A stretch of DNA of 64,000 nucleotides from Lewinellaceae bacterium (lineage in GTDB: Bacteria; Bacteroidota; Bacteroidia; Chitinophagales; Saprospiraceae). Location: positions 1 through 64,000 of the forward strand of contig JACJXZ010000004.1 in NCBI GenBank assembly GCA_020636375.1. Direction: 5' to 3'. A program made the translations under genes and the position numbers. This document shows positions 1-7,304 of this stretch, piece after piece (position 1 is the first letter of the stretch; every line of letters begins with the position of its first letter). The notes beneath the pieces are model-generated. The model did not search any database. It saw only the letters and a program-made list of their open reading frames with translations, and was not told the origin of the DNA.

Positions 1-382
1 GTTGTACAGCAGAAAGGAGAAAGCCGAGCGGAGTCGAGGCCGAGCGTGTGCAGGAGGCATGGAGTGTCCAACCTCAGACGGGTAGCCGAGGATTGCTTTC
101 CTTTCCCAAGCATCGGCTTCATTGAGGGCGAAAGGTTGGGGTGAAGGGCTAATCATGAGAATAGGGGGCGTTAACAAGAACAAAATACCAGTAATTCCTT
201 CCATTCTATTCTTTCTAATATCTGTGCTATCTTGCGCCCGCAAAATGCCGGTTCACCGAAGCTACATGATTCAAAATATGGAAATCAGGCGTCAGCCCGA
301 TCCGGGTGGGCGTTTCCGCCGCATTTCTACGCATTTCCATATATTTCCCTGTTTCGGTCCGGCCCCTTACACGAATACGCCA
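1..382. other. Leader region without a convincing gene
   Basis: No gene with good coding character is seen here. The open frame of the downstream glycosyltransferase continues upstream through it, but only with a TTG start and an unlikely translation. Around 329-357 lies a word resembling CAGGGAAATA/GGAAAT that recurs in the other orientation near 5770-5800. The stretch at 383-415 is built from CACCA/CAATAC words like those in the inverted repeat at 11030-11084. It looks like intergenic dispersed-repeat DNA. Confidence 0.5.
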
Positions 383-1942
383 ATGCACCAGTACATCAAT
401 ACACCAATACACATCCTCACCGCCCTCCTGGCTCTCCTCAGCCTCTTCCTCAACCTGGGCGTACAGCCCGTCTACCTGGAAGAGCCCCGCCGGGCCACTA
501 TCGCCATGGAAATGGAGGAGAACGGCAACTTCATCGTGCCGACCCAGTTCGGCGAGTTTTACTATAAGAAGCCTCCGGTGTTCAACTGGGTGGTGTGGGC
601 CAGCGCCAGGGTAACTGGTGGGTATACGGCCTGGGCGCTGCGGTTGCCAACCGTTCTGTCCATCATCTTTACGTCCCTGCTGCTCTTCGCCCTGGGGCGG
701 CGCTACGTCAACCCGGAGTTCGGCTGGCTGTCCGCCCTGCTGTTTCCCATCAGCGGCGGTTTGTACTTTTACTTTTCCCTGCTGGGAGAGATCGACCTGT
801 TTTACTCCTTTGTGACCTTCGCCGGCTTTGCCGCCCTGTTCCACTTTCAGCAGCAGGGCAGGTATGGGCTGATGTTCCTGGCCACCTATGCGCTGGCGGC
901 GGTGGGCACGCTGACCAAAGGGCTGCCTTCGGTGCTGTTCCTGGGCCTGTCGGTGCTGGCCTGGCTGTGGTGGGAAGGGGAGTGGAAGCGCCTGTTGTCC
1001 CTGGCCCATCTGGCGGGCATCCTGATATATGGCGCACTGGTGGGCGGCTACCTGCTGGCTTACCACCAGTACAACGACATCGGCAACTACCTGCGGATGA
1101 TGGTGGAAGAGTCCGGCGACCGCACAGTGGCGGAGAGCGGCCTGCTCCGGTTGTTGGAACACCTCTTGACGTTCCCCCTGGATACTGTAAAGGACCTGCT
1201 GCCGGGCGGGCTGGTCCTGCTGTTTGCCATCCGGCGGGATCTGCGCAGCCTGCTCCTGCGCAACAAGCTGCTCACCTTCGCCGCCTTGACGTTCCTGGTG
1301 AATGTGCTGCCGTACTGGCTGTCGCCCGGCGCCCGGCAGCGGTACATCTACATGCTTTACCCCTTCCTGCTGATGATCGGCCTGTACGCCTGGCAGCACC
1401 GGGAGGAGGTGAAGGCCTGGCGCTTCCGGGCCTTCCGGGCCCTGAGCGGCGTCCTCATCGGCGGGCTGGCCCTGGGCAGCCTGGCTTTGCCCTTCGTTCC
1501 GGGGCTGGATTTCCTGGATTATCGATGGCTGCTCGCCCTGAGCGGGTTCCTCGCCGGGGTGGCCCTGTTCTACTTCTACCTCCGCCACCCGCAGCAGGCG
1601 CTCCTCTTCCTGATCCTGGCCACCGTCGCCGGCCGGCTGCTGTTCGGCCTGACGGTGCTGCCCCAGCGGGCGCACGCCAGCGGCGCTCAGAAAGACAGGG
1701 AAGTGGCGCAGGCGGTGAGCGACATCGTTGGCGATGCGCCCCTGTACCTGTACCAGGATACCCGGATTTCCTTTACCGCCATTTTCTACCTCAATCAAAT
1801 CCGCGGGAAGACGCTGCGCCGCAACGACGAGCTGGAAGCAGGGAGCTATTATATCGCTCTGCCGGAACAGTTTCCAGGGGAAAAAGTATTGTATGAGATT
1901 CCGTATAACGGGGTAGTATACGGCGTGATGCGGAATCACTGA
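383..1942 (+). CDS. GT-C family glycosyltransferase (ArnT/PMT-like integral membrane protein)
   Basis: A 519-residue polytopic membrane protein with about ten hydrophobic segments. The first periplasmic loop has an acidic EEPRR motif (residues 33-37) followed by KKPP (62-65). This matches the DE-R and KPP signature of GT-C enzymes such as ArnT and bacterial protein or lipid mannosyltransferases, which move a sugar from a polyprenyl-phosphate donor to an acceptor on the periplasmic face. The acceptor cannot be told from sequence. I chose the ATG at 383 because the first membrane helix follows directly; upstream starts are TTG and give an unlikely N-terminus. The start lies inside a dispersed CACCA/CAATAC word repeat. 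It converges with the DinB gene, 8 bases away. Confidence 0.8.
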   Translation: MHQYINTPIHILTALLALLSLFLNLGVQPVYLEEPRRATIAMEMEENGNFIVPTQFGEFYYKKPPVFNWVVWASARVTGGYTAWALRLPTVLSIIFTSLLLFALGRRYVNPEFGWLSALLFPISGGLYFYFSLLGEIDLFYSFVTFAGFAALFHFQQQGRYGLMFLATYALAAVGTLTKGLPSVLFLGLSVLAWLWWEGEWKRLLSLAHLAGILIYGALVGGYLLAYHQYNDIGNYLRMMVEESGDRTVAESGLLRLLEHLLTFPLDTVKDLLPGGLVLLFAIRRDLRSLLLRNKLLTFAALTFLVNVLPYWLSPGARQRYIYMLYPFLLMIGLYAWQHREEVKAWRFRAFRALSGVLIGGLALGSLALPFVPGLDFLDYRWLLALSGFLAGVALFYFYLRHPQQALLFLILATVAGRLLFGLTVLPQRAHASGAQKDREVAQAVSDIVGDAPLYLYQDTRISFTAIFYLNQIRGKTLRRNDELEAGSYYIALPEQFPGEKVLYEIPYNGVVYGVMRNH

Positions 1943-1950
1943 AGGCAATA

Positions 1951-2451
1951 TCAGCCGCCGGCCCTGGCGATCAACTCCTCTGAAGTCAGCCCGAACATAG
2001 GCGGCGTCCGGATATCCAGCATGTTCAGGTAGAGGTAGATTTGGGCGCGGTGGTGTACTTCGTGTTCCACCATGGCCCGCATCCATTTCCAGCGGCGTAT
2101 GGAAGTTCCGGCGGGAGTCCGGCAGCGCGCGCTCAACCCTTCGTCGCCAATATCCCGGATGATAGCAATGGTTTCTTCGTGGGCCCGGCGGAAGAAGGCC
2201 AGGATCGCCTCATAGCCGTCAGCCAGTTCTCTGCCACAGCCCACATACCGGCTTGGCCTGCCGGCCAGCGTCTCGGCGTACATATACCGTTCGATGCCCG
2301 CGATGTGGCGAATCTGGTCGGCAATGGTGAATTTGCCGGGCTGGTAGGTAAAATCCAGCTGGCCGGGCGGCACAGTTGCGATGAGCCGCTCCGTGCGCGC
2401 CCGAATGCTGGCGTAGTAATCCAGGAAGGAAGAAATGGTGGAGATTTCCAT
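1951..2451 (-). CDS. DinB/YfiT-like metal-dependent four-helix protein
   Basis: A 166-residue protein of the DinB superfamily. Three histidines are placed as in the family: H49 in the IRHIAG segment, and H130 with H133/H134 in the HEVHHRAQ segment. These normally bind one divalent metal in a four-helix bundle. Many members are thiol-dependent S-transferases (bacillithiol or mycothiol) or damage-inducible proteins of unknown function; the substrate here is unknown. An ATG at 2451 is preferred over an in-frame TTG at 2463. It is the third gene of a leftward run after the GNAT and ilvE genes, with 20 bases between ilvE and this start, so cotranscription is likely. Confidence 0.8.
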   Translation of the reverse strand: MEISTISSFLDYYASIRARTERLIATVPPGQLDFTYQPGKFTIADQIRHIAGIERYMYAETLAGRPSRYVGCGRELADGYEAILAFFRRAHEETIAIIRDIGDEGLSARCRTPAGTSIRRWKWMRAMVEHEVHHRAQIYLYLNMLDIRTPPMFGLTSEELIARAGG

Positions 2452-2471
2452 TAAACCAATCAATCAATCAT

Positions 2472-3554
2472 TCATTCCTTCATTCCTTCCACCCCCACCA
2501 CCTCATTCCACCCCCAGGTGTCCTCCGCTTTGCCGGTTCGGATAGCCTGCAACGCCGCTTTAAAAGAAAACATCGCCGCATCTTCCTCCACATAACAGTC
2601 ATAGGCTTGGTCTTCGATCGTGATGGACTCGATAGGGGCCACCACGGCCGCTGTGCCTGCTCCGAAAGCTTCCACCCGGGTATCGCTCCGCAGGGCTGCC
2701 TCCAGCTCCCGGATGCTGATCTTGCGCTCCTGGACCTTGATGCCGCGGCTGCGGGCCAGTTGCAGTATGGAATCGCGGGTGACGCCGTCAAGGATGGTAG
2801 AGCTCAGCGCAGGGGTGATGAGGATGCCGTCGATCAGGAACAGGACGTTCATGGTGCCGGACTCTTCGATGAACTCGCGGGTTTGGGCGTCCGTCCAGAG
2901 CACCTGGTCGTAGCCTGCCTCTACGGCGCGCTGGGTGGGCAACAGGGCGCCCCCGTAGTTGCCGCCGCACTTGGCGTAGCCGGTGCCCCCGTCCGCTGCC
3001 CGGGTGAATTCCGTTTCGACCTTAACCCGCAACGGGCGGGCGTAGTAGTGGCCCACCGGCGTGCCGACGATGAGGAACAGGTATTCATCCGATGTTTTCA
3101 CCTTGATCCTTTCCTCGGAAGCGATCACGAAGGGGCGGATGTACAGGGCGCTTTCCTTGCCCGACGGCACCCACCGGTGGTCGAGCGCCACGAGCTGCCG
3201 CATGCCTTCCCGGAACAACTCATAAGGGACATCCGGCATATTCAGGCGCTGCAGGGAGCGGTTAAAGCGCTCATGGTGCTTCTGGAGGCGGAAGATGGAC
3301 ACATTGCCGTCTTCCAGGCGGAAGGCCTTCATGCCTTCGAATACGGTCTGGCCGTAGTGAAAGCAGAGGGCGAAAGGGCTCATCGTGAGCTGGTGGAAGG
3401 GCTCGATGCGGGCTTCTGTCCATTCGCCGCCGGCATAGCGGGCGATGAAGAGGTGGTCGGTGGGCGTCGTTCCGAAAGGCAGGTTGTTGATGTCCAGCCC
3501 CGGAAGGCGGGATTCCTTAGTGCGGTGAACAGGAATGGTGATTGTCGTATGCAT
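2472..3554 (-). CDS. ilvE: Branched-chain amino acid aminotransferase
   Basis: A 360-residue class IV (fold type IV) PLP aminotransferase that interconverts leucine, isoleucine or valine with their 2-oxo acids, using glutamate/2-oxoglutarate. The PLP lysine is K195 in GYAKCGGNYGG, and the conserved EESGTMN stretch follows about 38 residues later. The length fits the eukaryote-like BCAT subgroup common in Bacteroidota. The ATG at 3554 lies 19 bases downstream of the GNAT gene stop, and DinB follows, so the three probably form an operon. The divergent MocR-type regulator, itself an aminotransferase homologue, is a plausible controller. Assignment to this family is secure; the exact physiological substrate preference is not. 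Confidence 0.93.
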   Translation of the reverse strand: MHTTITIPVHRTKESRLPGLDINNLPFGTTPTDHLFIARYAGGEWTEARIEPFHQLTMSPFALCFHYGQTVFEGMKAFRLEDGNVSIFRLQKHHERFNRSLQRLNMPDVPYELFREGMRQLVALDHRWVPSGKESALYIRPFVIASEERIKVKTSDEYLFLIVGTPVGHYYARPLRVKVETEFTRAADGGTGYAKCGGNYGGALLPTQRAVEAGYDQVLWTDAQTREFIEESGTMNVLFLIDGILITPALSSTILDGVTRDSILQLARSRGIKVQERKISIRELEAALRSDTRVEAFGAGTAAVVAPIESITIEDQAYDCYVEEDAAMFSFKAALQAIRTGKAEDTWGWNEVVGVEGMKE

Positions 3555-3573
3555 GTAAATCTGGTTTTATTTT

Positions 3574-4128
3574 TCAGAAAATTTTCCAACCTGCCGGGTT
3601 TTGCGTAAGTTCCTGTGGTGCTGAACCCGGCAGCGTTTTTCGACCATGCTCCTGACTGGCTTCCAACTCCAACTCCATCTTGATATTCGCCCGTTCGTAA
3701 GAAAAATCGTTGGCATCGAGCGGAACCTCCCGGAAGCCCATTTTGCGGTAGATGGCGATGGCCGCCGGCAGCCCGGTTTGAGAATACAAAATGAGCTTCG
3801 GAGCGCCCATTTCCGCCGCCTTGCGGATGGCTGCCTGGCAAAGCATTTTGCCCGCACCCCGGCCCCGGTAGGGTTTATCCACAGCCATTTTAATGAGTTC
3901 CAGGCCGCCATCCTCGCTGTACTTCAGGGCGACGGCGCCGATGATGCGCCCTTCCAGCCGGGCGAAGAGAATAGTGCCGCCCCCTTTCAGGATGGCCTCT
4001 TCCGGGTTTTCCAGCACCCACCGGTCGATGGGTTCCACGCTGAAGTATTCCTCCAGCCAGGCTTTGTTGAGCTGTTCGAAATAATGCCGCCACTCCGGGC
4101 GGTAGCCAAGAATTTCAATGGGTGACAT
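3574..4128 (-). CDS. GNAT family N-acetyltransferase
   Basis: A 184-residue GNAT acyltransferase. The acetyl-CoA pyrophosphate-binding loop is visible as YRGRGAGKML (residues 87-96), followed by the usual AIAIYRKMGF motif B. The substrate is unknown. It is the first gene of a leftward unit with ilvE and DinB, and it faces the MocR gene across a short region rich in repeats. Oddity: after a normal GNAT end (about residue 160), a tail of about 20 residues is encoded by a palindromic CTGCCGGGTT repeat that also occurs outside genes (22958-23005). The C-terminus therefore appears to have been remodelled by a repeat insertion. Confidence 0.85.
   Translation of the reverse strand: MSPIEILGYRPEWRHYFEQLNKAWLEEYFSVEPIDRWVLENPEEAILKGGGTILFARLEGRIIGAVALKYSEDGGLELIKMAVDKPYRGRGAGKMLCQAAIRKAAEMGAPKLILYSQTGLPAAIAIYRKMGFREVPLDANDFSYERANIKMELELEASQEHGRKTLPGSAPQELTQNPAGWKIF
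3587..3635. repeat. Palindromic CTGCCGGGTT repeat inside the GNAT 3' end
   Basis: The arm CAACCTGCCGGGTT (3587-3600) pairs with AACCCGGCAGCG (3624-3635). A second copy of the same arms is at 22958-23005, outside any intact gene. In this copy the repeat is read through as the last residues of the acetyltransferase. Confidence 0.7.
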
Positions 4129-4142
4129 AATACAACAGTTTT

Positions 4143-4177
4143 GGGTGATTTCAATAAAAAATGCCGGGTGATTTCAA
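4143..4177. promoter_or_regulatory. Candidate MocR operator: 12-base direct repeats
   Basis: GGGTGATTTCAA occurs perfectly at 4143-4154 and 4166-4177, a 23-base period (about two helical turns). It lies between the divergent GNAT-ilvE-DinB operon and the mocR-like gene. MocR-family regulators such as GabR and PdxR are known to bind direct repeats in the divergent promoter region, so this is the natural candidate operator. Function is inferred. Confidence 0.5.
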
Positions 4178-4180
4178 AGC

Positions 4181-4207
4181 CGCAGCGCCTTCGCGGGAGG
4201 CGCTGCG
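4181..4207. promoter_or_regulatory. 10-base perfect inverted repeat in the divergent promoter region
   Basis: CGCAGCGCCT (4181-4190) and AGGCGCTGCG (4198-4207) form a perfect 10-base inverted repeat with a 7-base spacer, next to the direct repeats. It could be an additional protein site or an RNA hairpin. No T-run follows, so a terminator is unlikely. Confidence 0.4.
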
Positions 4208-4231
4208 ATACAAGCATGAAGTATTACTCAC

Positions 4232-4262
4232 TTGATTTCCGCCACAAATATCTCTACCTTTG
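4232..4262 (+). promoter_or_regulatory. Bacteroidota-type promoter for the MocR gene
   Basis: TTG at 4232-4234 is followed after 20 bases by TACCTTTG (4255-4262). This matches the Bacteroidota -33 (TTG) and -7 (TAnnTTTG) boxes at the expected spacing. Transcription would begin near 4269, which excludes starts further upstream and supports the ATG at 4315. Confidence 0.65.
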
Positions 4263-4314
4263 GAAAAAGAAAACAGACGCAGATTCTTGTTTTTTTAGCA
4301 TAACAGTTTGCTTT

Positions 4315-5757
4315 ATGGAAGAAACCGGCGGTTTTTTGTACCACCAGGTGGCGGAACGCCTGGAGCAGATGATCGGGAAAGGCATATTGAGCACCGGCGA
4401 TAAGCTGCCGTCCGTCCGCGCGCTGAGCGAGGAGCAGGGCATCAGCATGAGCACGGCCTTCAAGGCGTACGGCGAGCTGGAGATGAAAGGGCTGGTAGAG
4501 GCCCGCCCCAAGTCGGGCTATTACGTCCGTTTTACGCCTCAGGAACTGCCGCGGGCGCCCTTTGCGGAGCGCCGGCTGCCGCCGAAAGATATCAGCGTGG
4601 GCGAGATGATCCGGGAGGTCTACCGCAACCTTTCGGCGGAAGGCATTGTCCGCCTGTCGGTGGCGGCCCCGGCGCCGGAACACCTTCCGGAGGCCAAGCT
4701 GAATAAGTCCATGATGGAGGCCCTGCGCGAGGAGGCCCACAGTTGCATCCGGTACGGCGACATACAGGGCAACGCCCGCCTGCGGCAGCAACTGGCCCGC
4801 CTGGCCTTCAACTGGGGCGGCAGCGCCGCGCCGGAAGACATCGTCACCACCCAGGGGTGCATGGAGGCGCTGTCGTTCTGCCTGCAGGCGCTCACCCGCC
4901 CCGGCGATACGGTGGCGATCGAGGCGCCGGGTTATTTCGGCGTATCTATGGTGTTGAACAGCCTCGGGCTTAAAGTCCTGGAAGTACCCGTCCATCCCGA
5001 AACCGGCATCGACCTCGATTACCTGGAAAACGCCCTGGGCCGCACGGCTGTCGCCGCCTGCCTCTTCGTGCCGAATTTCAACAACCCCACCGGCGCCTGC
5101 CTCCCGGACGAACACAAAGAGCGGCTGGTGCGGATGCTGGCCCGGCGCAACATCCCCCTGATCGAAGACGATATCTACGGGGAATTGTACTTTGGCAAAA
5201 GCCGCCCGCTGGCCTGCAAGCACTTTGACGAGAAGGGGCTGGTGCTTTACTGTTCTTCCTTTTCCAAGATGCTGGCGCCCGGTTACCGCGTGGGCTGGTG
5301 CCTCCCGGGCCGCTTCCGGGAGCAGGTGCTGATGCAGAAGCTGGCCCACACGGTCACTTCGGCCGCCCCCACCCATGCCGCAGTGGCCCGTTTTCTCGAA
5401 GCCGGGCGATTCGGCCTGCACATGCGCAAGCTGCGAAAAGCCCTGCATACCCAATGCCTGCGCTATACCCAGGCCATTTGCCACCACTTTCCGGACAGCA
5501 TCCGGATCACCCGGCCCCAGGGCGGCTTCACCCTCTGGCTGGAGCTTCCTCCGGCGGTGAACGCCTACGCCTTATACCGCCGGGCGATCCGCCACAACAT
5601 CAGCATCGCTCCCGGCCAGATGTTCAGCTCCGACGGCCGCTTTTCCAACTATATCCGCCTGAGCTACGGGGCGCCGTTTTCGGAGGGGATCGAAAGGAGT
5701 CTGGAGACCCTTGGGAGGTTGGTGCGGGGGGAAGGGGAACATGGGGGAAATGGATAG
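4315..5757 (+). CDS. MocR/GntR-type transcriptional regulator with aminotransferase domain
   Basis: A 480-residue protein with an N-terminal GntR-type winged helix-turn-helix (about residues 8-75, including LPSVRALSEEQGISMSTAFKAY) fused to a fold-type I aminotransferase domain (about 100-470). The PLP lysine is K318 in SSFSKMLAPGYRVGW. NPTG and GGFTLWLEL motifs are present as in the MocR/PdxR/GabR family. Such proteins sense PLP-linked amines or vitamers and act on adjacent promoters. The ATG at 4315 follows a good promoter; an in-frame extension upstream would begin before that promoter. It diverges from the GNAT-ilvE-DinB operon, which it may control. Confidence 0.85.
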   Translation: MEETGGFLYHQVAERLEQMIGKGILSTGDKLPSVRALSEEQGISMSTAFKAYGELEMKGLVEARPKSGYYVRFTPQELPRAPFAERRLPPKDISVGEMIREVYRNLSAEGIVRLSVAAPAPEHLPEAKLNKSMMEALREEAHSCIRYGDIQGNARLRQQLARLAFNWGGSAAPEDIVTTQGCMEALSFCLQALTRPGDTVAIEAPGYFGVSMVLNSLGLKVLEVPVHPETGIDLDYLENALGRTAVAACLFVPNFNNPTGACLPDEHKERLVRMLARRNIPLIEDDIYGELYFGKSRPLACKHFDEKGLVLYCSSFSKMLAPGYRVGWCLPGRFREQVLMQKLAHTVTSAAPTHAAVARFLEAGRFGLHMRKLRKALHTQCLRYTQAICHHFPDSIRITRPQGGFTLWLELPPAVNAYALYRRAIRHNISIAPGQMFSSDGRFSNYIRLSYGAPFSEGIERSLETLGRLVRGEGEHGGNG

Positions 5758-5827
5758 AAAGGTGTGGAGATACAGGGAAATACATAGAAATACCTGGAAA
5801 TAGAGGGGCCGCTGGCTATAGGCTTTA

Positions 5828-5930
5828 GGGGCAACCCAGGCCTAATCGGGCACTCAACAGGCGCCTAACGCTAAAACCTAATACCTAAATCCTCCTAACC
5901 CCGAAGGGGGCACAATTTAGCATCGCACCC
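5828..5930. repeat. Dispersed repeat family A, uninterrupted copy
   Basis: This copy runs from GGGCAACCCAGGCCTAATC through GGGCACTCAACAGGCGCC to GGGGGCACAATTTAGCATCG. A second copy at 47262-47549 has the same order of words but is split by a 186-base element. An inverted partial copy lies at 19270-19304. Copies 1 and 2 both sit between convergent genes, just past the 3' end of a leftward gene. This copy supplies the empty site for the insertion at 47312-47497. Confidence 0.75.
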
Positions 5931-5950
5931 AATCCGGAGGTAGCTCCCGG

Positions 5951-7129
5951 TCAGTCCAGACACCGGATTTGGTTGATAAAGAACCCCAGCTGAAATATCT
6001 CATACTCTTCATAGCCGCTGCTCCAGGAGACGATGACCGAATCGGCCTCGCTGTTTTTGAGCAGGTTGATCTGGCCCTGGTCGATGGGGTAGTGGACGAG
6101 GTAGGAGAGCAGTCCCGTTTCGGTATCGTAGGTCCCTTTGTCCATTTTTCCGGAGAACAAGGTGATGAACTGGCCGTTGAGCAGCTTGACCATGAGGTAG
6201 CTGCCCTTTTCGATGAAGCCATAAGCCTCCCGGGCGTTGGGATAGGCGAAGGTGAATTCCAGGGTGAGGAAGCGAAAACCGCCGAGTTGGGTGAAATACC
6301 CTTCGCAGGTAAGGTATTCGCGGTCTTTGAGGGCGGGGCGCAAACGCTCGTCCGTATAGGAAAACAGGAGCTGCTTTTGCAGGTCCCGGCGGAAGCGCCC
6401 CTTGTTGTCCTTGCCCTCGTAGGCGACCTGGCAGGGCGTCGCCGGCGGGCTGAGGGCCGGGTTGCCGTTGGAGGGGAAAGCGCTGTTATTGTCTTCCAGG
6501 AGCAGGTTCTCGTAGGAGGCAGTGGAGGTGAGTTTGAGGTTCTCATACTGTTTCGCCTGTTGTTTTTTGAGTTCCTGCTGCCGGATGTAGTCTTCCACGT
6601 AACTGCCGCGGCGGGCGATGGTCTCGGCCCGGTTCACTTCGTTTAGGGCGAGCTGGGATTCGCGGTTGGCCTCCGCCTCTGCCTGGCGGGCAGCTTCCAG
6701 GCGGGCCGCCAGTTGTTCGGCCGTTTCGCTTCCGGCATTTCGGCGGAGCGCCTGCTGGTAGTCCTGTTCCAGGCGGTTGCGCTGGAGCACAGCCTTTTCG
6801 GCGCGCTCCTGGGCGATGCGGGCGGCATCCCTGGCGATCTGGGATTTGCGTTCCGCGATGCGGCGAAGGTCTTCTTCCGTAACCGGGATGTTGCCTTCCA
6901 GGGGTGCGATCCGGATATCGGAGACGGGATACTTCTGCTGCCCTTCCGCCGGGGCCTGCCTGTCGGCGGCGCCGGAAAACTCGGAAAACACCTGAGTCGT
7001 CCCATCCGGAAAAACGATGATCCGCTCTCCTTTTTCATTGGTGCGCATGACGGGTTGGGCGGCCTGGGGAAGAGCCGTGTTCCAGAGAGCAAAGGCCAGA
7101 AGCCCGAAAAAAAGCCTAAATTGCGTCAT
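5951..7129 (-). CDS. Secreted coiled-coil protein of unknown function
   Basis: A 392-residue protein that I do not recognise. Residues 1-22 look like a signal peptide ending near LPQAAQ. A short region follows containing GERIIVFPDGTTQVFSEF, a phrase often seen after the signal peptide in Bacteroidota secreted proteins. Residues about 85-205 are rich in A, E, R and Q in a heptad-like pattern and probably form a long coiled coil. The C-terminal 170 residues look like a compact beta-rich domain. An exported structural or cell-envelope role is possible but not shown. It is transcribed away from the prolyl oligopeptidase gene (divergent, 175-base gap). Confidence 0.7.
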   Translation of the reverse strand: MTQFRLFFGLLAFALWNTALPQAAQPVMRTNEKGERIIVFPDGTTQVFSEFSGAADRQAPAEGQQKYPVSDIRIAPLEGNIPVTEEDLRRIAERKSQIARDAARIAQERAEKAVLQRNRLEQDYQQALRRNAGSETAEQLAARLEAARQAEAEANRESQLALNEVNRAETIARRGSYVEDYIRQQELKKQQAKQYENLKLTSTASYENLLLEDNNSAFPSNGNPALSPPATPCQVAYEGKDNKGRFRRDLQKQLLFSYTDERLRPALKDREYLTCEGYFTQLGGFRFLTLEFTFAYPNAREAYGFIEKGSYLMVKLLNGQFITLFSGKMDKGTYDTETGLLSYLVHYPIDQGQINLLKNSEADSVIVSWSSGYEEYEIFQLGFFINQIRCLD

Positions 7130-7304
7130 TTTTAACGGTTTTGAGAAATTCGGCGCTCGAATATTTTTTCAGGATTACTTACCCTATTTTTAGTGCCGGA
7201 TAAGTTGTGCCTGTTTATTCATACGTTGCAGCAAAGCATTTGGTTGCAGTCAGCAAAAAACCTCGGCAATTAACCGTTATCCGACAAAAACCGAAACGAC
7301 AATA

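Noticed and set aside
227..2086. Long open frame on the minus strand across the GT-C gene
   Set aside because: Its translation is a shadow of the plus-strand gene, rich in Q, G and R with no family features.
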